Position numbers and translations under genes: made by a program. The notes under the pieces were generated by a model that was not told where the DNA came from, did no database searches, and was given only the letters and a program-made list of their open reading frames with translations. Positions 1 to 5,232 of a DNA stretch of 5,232 bases are shown here, piece by piece (position 1 is the stretch's first letter; every line of letters starts with the position of its first letter). The DNA comes from Oscillospiraceae bacterium (GTDB lineage Bacteria; Bacillota; Clostridia; Oscillospirales; Oscillospiraceae): positions 1 through 5,232 of the forward strand of contig JAFQDY010000126.1 of NCBI GenBank assembly GCA_017399325.1. Direction: 5' to 3'.

Positions 1-691
1 AATTCGAATAGTCAAATGATAGAGCCAATCCCGAAAGGATTGGGCAACCCTCTTGAAGGACTATCCCTAAGACTCCGACTGGCTATATATAACGAAAGTT
101 AAATAGTCAGAAGCTCGGTAAAGTCGGCAGAAAGAGTACCTAAGTCAATGAAATAGGTTAGTAAAGATTGGTACACAAGTGGCTAGAGCCCACCTGTCAA
201 GAAAGCCTAAAGTAAACGATATGGGAAATGATATGCCGGGGGTCTATAAATCTCTCATGGTTAGAATGTACTAACGTACTGACGAATCTGCGAATGTACG
301 GGTCTAAACTGACAAAACGTGGAAACACGGAGATTCCCCACAGAGGGACGTCGGTGAGGTAAAGTAAGAATCTTGCTACTATGAAATACCTTATATGTGG
401 TAGGCACATATGAATCCGACAGGACTATAGCAGAGACCTAAAAGAGACATGTACAGATAAGATTAAGGGAACGAGGAAAGGTATCAGGTTCTCGTAAATG
501 AGAATAGACAGACGAAGAAAAATAAGCTGTCGAACTGGTGCTGAAAAGTAGTGGTCGAACTGTTGATAGCCCTTGTAATGAGGGCAGGAGGAATGGCCAC
601 AAGTCGTTACACTAATATTCACTAAACATCACTTAACATTGGATGTGAGTAAGCCTAAAAGAGGCACCTCAACAATGGAGGTGATGAGCCA
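1..691 (+). ncRNA. 5' part of group II intron ribozyme (domains I to III and start of IV)
   Basis: No convincing protein is encoded here; the stretch is structured RNA. Visible hairpins are: CCAATCC 25-31 with GGATTGG 37-43; GTAC 268-271 with GTAC 276-279; CGTG 318-321 with CACG 326-329 closing a GAAA tetraloop; ATATGTG 393-399 with CACATAT 405-411; and GCCCT 569-573 with AGGGC 581-585, the last plausibly domain III. The purine-rich unpaired stretches and GNRA loop fit a group II scaffold. In this intron class domain I would carry the exon-binding sequences, but I cannot place them because the 5' exon is not visible. The exact borders between domains I, II and III are not resolved. Minus-strand open frames in this stretch are accidental. 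Confidence 0.85.
663..690 (+). promoter_or_regulatory. Domain IVa-like hairpin covering the maturase ribosome binding site
   Basis: CACCTC (665-670) can pair with GAGGTG (678-683) around a 7-base loop, and GGC (663-665) can alternatively pair with GCC (688-690) to lengthen the stem. The 3' arm is the Shine-Dalgarno sequence GGAGGTGAT (677-685), a 9-base match to the 16S 3' end, six bases before the GTG start at 692. In the Lactococcus Ll.LtrB intron the equivalent domain IVa stem is the high-affinity maturase site, and binding there represses translation of the maturase. By analogy this hairpin may be both binding site and translational brake; that role is inference. Confidence 0.75.
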
Positions 692-2605
692 GTGGATGAA
701 CATCTTTCAATAAAAACTCCCTCTGAGATACAGAGAGTTAAAAAGATTAAGCAGAAAAAAATAAATAAACTTAGATATGCTGAATACTATGACCAACAGG
801 ACTTGTTAGATAATCTGTATAGTGAAAGTAAAAAGGGAACAGTGTTTTGCAAACTAATGAAACATATCGTTTCGGATGCAAACATTATGATGGCTTACCG
901 TTCCATAAAAAGGAATGCGGGAAGTAAAACCCCAGGAACTGATGGACTAAATATTACAGATATTGAGAAACTAGAGCCTGAAGTAGTATGCAATCGAGTG
1001 CGAAATATCTTGAACAATTACCAACCACGCAATGTTAGACGAAAAGATATACCCAAACCAAACGGAAAAACTCGACCTTTGGGAATACCTTGTATTTGGG
1101 ATAGATTGATACAACAATGTATTTTACAAATACTTGAACCCATATGCGAAGCTAAGTTTTCCAATAACAGTTTTGGCTTTCGTCCCTTGCGTTCTGCTGA
1201 AAATGCTATGAATGAAGTCTACAGATATATAAATCGTTCAAATCTATATTATATGATAGAATTAGATATTGAGGGATTCTTTGATAATGTAGACCATTCA
1301 AAGTTAATAAGACAGATGTGGACAATGGGAATTCAAGATAAGCAATTGCTCTGTATAATCAAGAAGATACTGAAGGCAAAAATATTAATGCCTGATAGAA
1401 CTTTAATTACGCCTACAAAAGGTACACCGCAAGGTGGAATTATATCACCACTATTAGCTAATATAGTGCTAAATGAATTGGATTGGCATATTGAAAGCCA
1501 ATGGGGTGAAAATCCACTTGCATACAAATGGAAAGGTGGCATAGCTCAAAATGGAACTTTCAGTAAAGGAAGTTCCTTTAGGGAAATGCGAAAAACCAAT
1601 CTTAAAGAATTACACATCATACGATACGCTGATGATGTAAGGATAATGTGTGCTACCAGAAAGGAAGCGGAAAGAGTATTATATGGAGTGGTTGAATGGT
1701 TACAAAAGCGTTTGAAATTAAATGTTTCAATGGAAAAAACACGTATTGTGAATTTGAGAAAACAATATGGTGAATTCCTAGGTATTGAAATTCGAACGAA
1801 GCGAAAAGGCGAAAAAGACGTCATAGCGTCCCATATGTGCCGAAAAGCCATTGAACGGTCCAAAAAAGCACTCAAAGAGCAAATCAAAGTCATTCAACAC
1901 AGCGGAAACAAAAACCAAATAATTGAAAATATACAGTTGTACAATTCGGAAGTAAGAGGAATCCATAATTACTTTAGAATGGCAACAGATATAATTGTAG
2001 ATTGTCAAGAAATTCATAATTCATTGTACATGATGATGTATAATCGTTTAAAGCCATTAAAGAAATGTACACTATCCCCGAGATTAGGGGACTACAAAAA
2101 TTATGGTAAATGTAAACGGATTATGGAGTGTAAGGGACATTATATTTTGCCTATAGCATATGCTAGTCACCGCAAAACGGTAGGTAAAAAGAAAAGTGTC
2201 AATCTATACACACCTGATGGTCGAAAATGGAAACACGACAATCTAATGTTTGGTAATGCACACTTATTGGGAGAATTATACAGATACCCAGTAAGAGACC
2301 GCTCAATTGAGTATAACGATAACCGAGTATCACTCTTTGCGGCCCAAAGAGGAAGATGTGCCATAACGGGCAAAGAATTCTTGAGCCAAGAAGAAATACA
2401 TTGCCACCATAAGAAACCAATTTCCAAAGGTGGTAAAGATGGTTATAACAATCTGGTGCTTATTCTTGAAGATGTACATCGATTGGTACATGCTAAAAAA
2501 GAAGGCACAATAGCACGATATTTAAGTTTACTCAAATTGAATGACAAGCAACTTTCAAAGCTTAATCATTTCAGAGAAATAGCAGAACTTCCGTTAATAA
2601 CCTGA
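692..2605 (+). CDS. ltrA: Group II intron-encoded protein: reverse transcriptase, maturase and HNH endonuclease
   Basis: This 637-residue protein would bind its own intron RNA, aid splicing, nick target DNA and copy the intron by target-primed reverse transcription. The reverse transcriptase region spans about residues 60-370. It has LDIEGFFDNVDH (191-202, catalytic Asp192), TPQGGIISPLLANI (245-258) and the active-site YADD (312-315), so all catalytic aspartates are present. Domain X (maturase) follows at about 370-470, with YNSEVRGIHNYFRMA (417-431). The C-terminal HNH-type endonuclease (about 545-602) shows Cys556, the HCHHKKP cluster (570-576), Asn587 and His596/His600. The start is GTG at 692, chosen for the near-perfect ribosome binding site at 677-685. 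Length is usual for En-containing maturases and there is no frameshift, so the protein looks functional. The symbol is given by family only. Confidence 0.97.
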   Translation: MDEHLSIKTPSEIQRVKKIKQKKINKLRYAEYYDQQDLLDNLYSESKKGTVFCKLMKHIVSDANIMMAYRSIKRNAGSKTPGTDGLNITDIEKLEPEVVCNRVRNILNNYQPRNVRRKDIPKPNGKTRPLGIPCIWDRLIQQCILQILEPICEAKFSNNSFGFRPLRSAENAMNEVYRYINRSNLYYMIELDIEGFFDNVDHSKLIRQMWTMGIQDKQLLCIIKKILKAKILMPDRTLITPTKGTPQGGIISPLLANIVLNELDWHIESQWGENPLAYKWKGGIAQNGTFSKGSSFREMRKTNLKELHIIRYADDVRIMCATRKEAERVLYGVVEWLQKRLKLNVSMEKTRIVNLRKQYGEFLGIEIRTKRKGEKDVIASHMCRKAIERSKKALKEQIKVIQHSGNKNQIIENIQLYNSEVRGIHNYFRMATDIIVDCQEIHNSLYMMMYNRLKPLKKCTLSPRLGDYKNYGKCKRIMECKGHYILPIAYASHRKTVGKKKSVNLYTPDGRKWKHDNLMFGNAHLLGELYRYPVRDRSIEYNDNRVSLFAAQRGRCAITGKEFLSQEEIHCHHKKPISKGGKDGYNNLVLILEDVHRLVHAKKEGTIARYLSLLKLNDKQLSKLNHFREIAELPLIT

Positions 2606-2668
2606 AAATTTTCTGAGTTGAAACGAAACATTGTGTGATGTTAAAGTGATATTAAGTGAAACGATGGA

Positions 2669-2702
2669 ACGCCGTGTGCGGTGAAAGTCGCACGCACGGT
2701 GT
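2669..2702 (+). ncRNA. Group II intron domain V (catalytic hairpin)
   Basis: The element is exactly 34 nt, the canonical domain V length. The lower stem pairs 2669-2676 with 2695-2702 and contains one G-T wobble (2671 with 2700). A 2-nt bulge (C2693, G2694) follows, then an upper stem 2677-2682 with 2687-2692 closed by a GAAA tetraloop (2683-2686). The catalytic triad position (2670-2672) reads CGC instead of the AGC of most group II introns, and the partner G2701 keeps the pair intact. Domain V binds the catalytic magnesium ions for both splicing steps. Nothing in it looks damaged. Confidence 0.93.
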
Positions 2703-2705
2703 GGA

Positions 2706-2751
2706 GGAGGGGAAAAGCTGGAGATAACATCAAAGGTTTACCTATTCCTAT
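2706..2751 (+). ncRNA. Group II intron domain VI with branch-point A and 3' splice site
   Basis: A three-base linker (2703-2705) separates this stem from domain V. GGAG (2706-2709) pairs with TTCC (2745-2748), GGG (2710-2712) with CCT (2741-2743), and AAA (2713-2715) with TTT (2737-2739). This leaves A2744 and A2740 bulged. A2744 has seven bases between it and the end of the intron, the usual distance for the branch adenosine that attacks the 5' splice site. The tail TAT (2749-2751) matches the AY ending of bacterial group II introns. A2740 is a less likely branch point, at eleven bases. Confidence 0.8.
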
Positions 2752-2954
2752 AATATCGGGCGGTGATATTGGCTTTGTGGAACGCCTCGCCGTACCTGCT
2801 CAGCCGCAGTGTGCTTTACACCGCCATCACCCGGGCCCGGGAATTACTGATCATCACAGGCCGGGAAGAATGCGTTTCCCTTATGACCGAAAACGCCAAA
2901 ACCGGCCGCCGTTACACCGGCCTGAAACTCCGTTTGCAACAAAAGGACAGGTAA
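2752..2954 (+). CDS. recD2: RecD2-type ATP-dependent DNA helicase, 3' exon (C-terminal 66 residues plus part of a Glu codon)
   Basis: This is the C-terminal end of a superfamily 1B helicase of the RecD/TraA (RecD2) type, which unwinds DNA 5' to 3' in repair. After the intron, AA (2752-2753) completes a split codon and the frame then reads YRAVILALWNASPYLLSRSV, followed by LYTAITRARELLIITG. That second segment is helicase motif VI, with the arginine finger in the TRAR segment. RecD2 proteins carry QGSE just before this point (motif V), so the split codon is most simply the Glu of QGSE; the first part lies outside the window. A stop at 2952-2954 ends the gene one base before comF. A functional product requires intron splicing. 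A different SF1 helicase remains possible, because only the tail is seen. Confidence 0.85.
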
Positions 2955-2955
2955 T

Positions 2956-3618
2956 ATGTTCCATAGGATTTTTGCGTTACTGTTTCCCCCGCGGTGCGTT
3001 CTGTGCCATAAATTCCTGCAAAAAGACGAACAGGACTTTTGTCACGATTGCCGGAAAAACGCGCCGGTTTGCGAAAAATCCAATTTTCCGTTTTCTTTTC
3101 TTGCAGGTTGGACCGCAGTATGGTATTATAAAGATACCGTTCGGAAAAGTATATTGCGGTTTAAGTTTGCCGGGCAGCGCAGTTACGGGTCTGTTTACGG
3201 CCGCGTTCTTGCTATGAAACTGCAAGAGGCCAACCTGACCGACTTCGATTTGCTCACTTGGGTGCCTGTTTCACCCCTGCGCCGCCTGCATCGCGGCTAT
3301 GACCAAGTGGAATTGCTTGTGAACGCAGTTGGCAAAGAGTTGGGCGTGACGCCCTGTAAGACTTTGCGAAAATTCCGCCACACCCCACCCCAATCCGGCA
3401 TCAATAATGTGTACCGGCGGCGGGCCAATGTGCTGGGTGTTTACAAACCTGTCCACCCCGAAAACATTGGTGGAAAGCGCATTTTGTTGCTGGACGATGT
3501 GATCACAACCGGCGCCACCGTCAGCGAATGCGCCAAAACGCTTCTGGCAGCCGGCGCAAAAGCGGTCTATTGCGGAGCGATCGCCGTCTCCGAATACCAT
3601 ACCAAAAAATGTAGGTGA
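2956..3618 (+). CDS. comF: ComF family protein (phosphoribosyltransferase-like, competence-associated)
   Basis: This 220-residue protein has the two-part ComF architecture. An N-terminal zinc finger is formed by Cys14, Cys17, Cys29 and Cys32 (CVLC and CHDC). A C-terminal type I phosphoribosyltransferase fold carries the PRPP-binding loop LLLDDVITTGATVSE (177-191). Family signatures RGYDQVELL (113-121) and TPPQSG (143-148) are also present. In Bacillus and Haemophilus, ComF homologues act at the inner face of the membrane when transforming single-stranded DNA is taken up; the true reaction is not settled. The length is typical and the gene looks intact. The ATG lies one base after the helicase stop with AAAGGA (2943-2948) upstream, so translation is probably coupled. 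Grouping with a RecD2 helicase fits DNA processing, though comF also occurs in bacteria not known to be competent. Confidence 0.93.
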   Translation: MFHRIFALLFPPRCVLCHKFLQKDEQDFCHDCRKNAPVCEKSNFPFSFLAGWTAVWYYKDTVRKSILRFKFAGQRSYGSVYGRVLAMKLQEANLTDFDLLTWVPVSPLRRLHRGYDQVELLVNAVGKELGVTPCKTLRKFRHTPPQSGINNVYRRRANVLGVYKPVHPENIGGKRILLLDDVITTGATVSECAKTLLAAGAKAVYCGAIAVSEYHTKKCR

Positions 3619-3623
3619 ATACT

Positions 3624-4664
3624 ATGCAATTTTTCTCCCACGACCTGGGCGTAGACCTGGGTACTTCCAATGTGCTGATCTATAAAAACGACGAGGGCAT
3701 CGTTGCCCGGGAGCCGTCTGTAGTGGCGGTGGATAAGAACACCGGCAAAATTCTGCAGGTCGGTTCTGCCGCACGGAATATGCTGGGCCGTACCCCCGGT
3801 AACGTGGTGGCTATGCACCCGCTGAAAGACGGTGTTGTCTCTGACCACGAAATGACCGTAAAAATGCTGCAGCACCTGTTCCGGGTAACGGACAACTCCC
3901 GTCTGTTCACCCCCAAGCCCAGAGTTGTCATCAGTGTTCCCAGCGGCATCACCGAAATCGAGGAACGCACAGTCATCAACGCAGCGCTGGAAGCCGGCGC
4001 CCGCCGCGTATACCTGATTGAAGAACCTCTGGCAGCCGCTTTGGGCGCAGGTTTGGACATCAGCGGCCCTACCGGCCATATGGTCATCAATGTGGGCGGC
4101 GGCACTACCAACATCGCCATTTTGTCTATGAACGGCGTGGCGACCGCATCTTCTGTAAAAGTGGCAGGCAACCATTTTGACGAAGCCATCGCCCGCTATG
4201 TCCGCCGCAAATATCAGGTCATTATCGGCCAGGCCACCGCAGAAGACATCAAGATCCAAGTGGGTGCGCTGTGCCGCAGAGATGAATCTTCCATCTCCGT
4301 CAAGGGTCGGGATTCCCGAACCGGCTTGCCCCGGGAACTGACCATCACTTCTTCGGAACTGCTGGAGCACGAAATTCTCCTGCGCCCGGCAAGACAGATC
4401 CTGGAAGAGATCGCATCCGTATTTGAAGATTCTTCCGCAGAACTGGTGGGTGACATTGCCGAGACCGGCATTGTGCTGACCGGCGGCGGCAGCCAACTTT
4501 ACGGTATGGATGTGTTTATTCAGGAAAGCACCGGCATCCCCTGCACCATCGCCGATGACCCCGCCTCCTGCGTGGCTTACGGCTGCGGTAAGAGCCTTTC
4601 CTGGATCACCAAGATGACAGAAGGCCCGCTGAATTTGGCCCGCAAGCGCTTAATGCGGGGCTGA
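3624..4664 (+). CDS. mreB: MreB/Mbl family actin-like cell-shape protein
   Basis: This 346-residue actin homologue is of normal MreB length. MreB filaments lie under the membrane and guide lateral peptidoglycan synthesis. Visible motifs are phosphate 1 LGVDLGTSNVLIY (8-20), connect 1 LIEEPLAAALGAG (131-143), phosphate 2 INVGGGTTNIAIL (155-167), the adenosine motif TGIVLTGGGSQLYG (281-294) and the C-terminal DDPASCVAYGCGKSL (311-325). In MreB the phosphate 2 motif normally reads DIGGGTT followed by an acidic residue. Here the Asp is Asn156 and the acidic residue is Asn163, so nucleotide hydrolysis may differ. The ATG at 3624 is preferred over the in-frame GTG at 3615 because AGGTGA (3613-3618) is well placed for it; that site overlaps the comF stop, which suggests coupling. 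MreB, Mbl and MreBH cannot be told apart here. Confidence 0.92.
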   Translation: MQFFSHDLGVDLGTSNVLIYKNDEGIVAREPSVVAVDKNTGKILQVGSAARNMLGRTPGNVVAMHPLKDGVVSDHEMTVKMLQHLFRVTDNSRLFTPKPRVVISVPSGITEIEERTVINAALEAGARRVYLIEEPLAAALGAGLDISGPTGHMVINVGGGTTNIAILSMNGVATASSVKVAGNHFDEAIARYVRRKYQVIIGQATAEDIKIQVGALCRRDESSISVKGRDSRTGLPRELTITSSELLEHEILLRPARQILEEIASVFEDSSAELVGDIAETGIVLTGGGSQLYGMDVFIQESTGIPCTIADDPASCVAYGCGKSLSWITKMTEGPLNLARKRLMRG

Positions 4665-4677
4665 TACGCAAAAACAA

Positions 4678-4703
4678 CCCCCTTGTACTTTCGTACAAGG
4701 GGG
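4678..4703. terminator. Bidirectional intrinsic terminator between mreB and khpB
   Basis: A perfect 11-bp stem, CCCCCTTGTAC (4678-4688) with GTACAAGGGGG (4693-4703), closes on a TTTC loop (GAAA on the other strand). On the + strand it is followed by the T-rich ATTTGTTATACTT. On the minus strand it is followed by TTGTTTTTG. It begins 13 bases after the mreB stop and lies 21 bases beyond the khpB stop, so one hairpin can end transcription of both convergent genes. Confidence 0.93.
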
Positions 4704-4724
4704 ATTTGTTATACTTATTTCCAC

Positions 4725-5232
4725 TTAGCGTTCGTATTCGATCACCACGCGGCGGTTAGGCTCTGTGCCGACGGAATAGGTGGTAATGCGGTCAGTATCC
4801 TGCAGGCTGGCGTGGATCACATGGCGCTCGTATGCATTCATAGGCTCCAAAGTGGTGCGACGGCGGGCCTTAAGGACCTGCGGGGCCTTCTTGCGGGCGT
4901 AACGGCGCAGAGAATCTTCCCGCTTCATGCGGTAGCCTTCTGCATCCACATTGATGCGGATGTGGCCCTCGATGCCTCTGTTGATGGTGTAGTTGCTCAA
5001 ATGCTGCAGCGCATCCAGCGTATCACCGCGACGGCCGATCAGGAATCCCAGATCTTCACCGGTCAGTTCCACCATATAGGTGTTGTCTTCCTCTTTCCAT
5101 GCGTGAGGCACGGCAGCAGAACCCATATGCTCCAGAAGTCCCTTCAGGAACACTTCGATCTTCTCTTCCAGAGATCCGGGTTCGGCAGGGGCGTAGGTCT
5201 TGGGTTCAGCCTTGGGCGCTTTGGGCGCTTCG
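4725..5232 (-). CDS. khpB: KhpB/Jag RNA-binding protein (KH and R3H domains), N-terminus beyond the window
   Basis: KhpB (Jag, EloR, SpoIIIJ-associated protein) is a cytoplasmic RNA-binding protein that, with KhpA, affects cell elongation and division in Gram-positive bacteria. Reading from the right edge, the frame is open without a stop. It gives an Ala/Pro/Lys/Glu-rich linker (5229 to about 5175), then a segment including EVFLKGLLEHMGSAA (about 5156-5112). Next is the KH domain with its GRRG loop (GFLIGRRGDTLDAL), then a basic stretch and the R3H domain. The R3H signature is in NAYERHVIHASL, with Arg and His four residues apart, and the protein ends VVIEYER. The true start is outside the window; the GTG codon at 5153 is inside the conserved fold and is not a credible start. 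In many Firmicutes jag lies between yidC and mnmE, but here its downstream neighbour is a convergent mreB. Confidence 0.93.
   Translation of the reverse strand, partial: EAPKAPKAEPKTYAPAEPGSLEEKIEVFLKGLLEHMGSAAVPHAWKEEDNTYMVELTGEDLGFLIGRRGDTLDALQHLSNYTINRGIEGHIRINVDAEGYRMKREDSLRRYARKKAPQVLKARRRTTLEPMNAYERHVIHASLQDTDRITTYSVGTEPNRRVVIEYER

Larger units (their letters stand above)
1..2751 (+). mobile_element. Group II intron (5' end just outside the window), inserted in a recD2-type helicase gene
   Basis: This is a self-splicing, retromobile ribozyme. It consists of a roughly 690-nt structured 5' RNA, an open reading frame for a reverse transcriptase/maturase/HNH protein inside domain IV, and 3' domains V and VI. 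The 3' boundary at T2751 is supported by three things: the terminal CCTAT, a bulged A at 2744 with seven bases after it, and a downstream reading frame that resumes exactly as a helicase C-terminus. The canonical GUGCG start is absent. The element is clearly AT-rich against GC-rich flanking genes, which points to horizontal acquisition. It lies in the same orientation as the host gene, as needed for splicing. The protein resembles class B or CL maturases, but I cannot assign the class without alignment. Confidence 0.96.

Noticed and set aside
180..335. Candidate EBS1 sequences complementary to possible QGS codons (for example CGGAG at 328-332)
   Set aside because: The 5' exon is not visible, codon choice is unknown, and the candidate overlaps a GAAA-capped hairpin.
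197..622. Two minus-strand open frames of 65-70 codons
   Set aside because: They lie in the folded intron RNA, have no family resemblance and no ribosome binding site that I can see.
684..713. Nine-codon frame starting at ATG 684, overlapping the maturase start
   Set aside because: The ribosome binding site is too close (GGAGG ends two bases before), and the longer frame from GTG 692 is the recognisable protein. A leader role cannot be supported.
2763..2954. GTG at 2763 as start of a free-standing 63-residue protein
   Set aside because: The frame is an internal part of a helicase C-terminus and continues upstream to the splice site; it is an exon, not a separate gene.
2681..3217. A 178-residue + strand open frame starting inside domain V
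   Set aside because: It begins in the ribozyme core, overlaps the recD2 3' exon and comF in another frame, and has no recognisable domain; those two genes explain the sequence.
3567..4496. A 309-residue minus-strand open frame opposite mreB
   Set aside because: It is a shadow of GC-rich mreB codons, is rich in His/Gln/Cys without any motif, and the sense strand carries a clear MreB.
5211..5230. Short tandem-like repeat with two GGGCGCTT units
   Set aside because: It encodes the Ala-Pro-Lys-rich linker of KhpB and is explained by low-complexity coding sequence.

Overview
The window looks like a piece of a low-copy chromosomal region of a Gram-positive Clostridia-type bacterium, probably a gut Oscillospiraceae/Ruminococcaceae relative. 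This is inferred from the gene families (RecD2-type helicase, ComF, MreB/Mbl, KhpB/Jag) and the GC-rich codon use of the host genes. No species can be named from the sequence. The first 2.75 kb differ sharply in composition (AT-rich) from the rest (GC-rich), which marks them as a transferred element.

Layout. Positions 1-2751 are an almost complete bacterial group II intron on the + strand. It has a structured RNA region (1-691, domains I to IV), an intron-encoded protein (692-2605; reverse transcriptase, maturase and HNH endonuclease), then catalytic domain V (2669-2702) and domain VI with a branch-point adenosine (2706-2748), ending at T2751. The canonical GUGCG 5' end is not present and must lie just left of the window. 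The 3' exon (2752-2954) is the C-terminus of a RecD2-type ATP-dependent DNA helicase. By reading frame, the intron splits the Glu codon of the conserved QGSE sequence (helicase motif V). It has the same orientation as the helicase gene, so splicing could restore the mRNA.

Downstream, the host operon continues with tight spacing: recD2 3' exon, then comF (2956-3618, one base after the helicase stop), then an mreB-like gene (3624-4664, starting 5 bases after the comF stop). A strong hairpin at 4678-4703 ends this operon. It also serves the convergent minus-strand gene khpB/jag (4725 to beyond the right edge), which encodes an RNA-binding KH-R3H protein.

How the parts work together. All transcripts of recD2-comF-mreB made from an upstream promoter must run through the intron. 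Expression of the helicase therefore depends on splicing by the ribozyme with its maturase, while comF and mreB are only exposed to polarity. The most interesting details are the exact insertion into a helicase motif, a CGC (not AGC) domain V triad next to a full-length HNH-containing protein, a hairpin that hides the maturase ribosome binding site, and an MreB homologue with Asn where the phosphate-2 Asp is expected. I saw no wholly new type of system.
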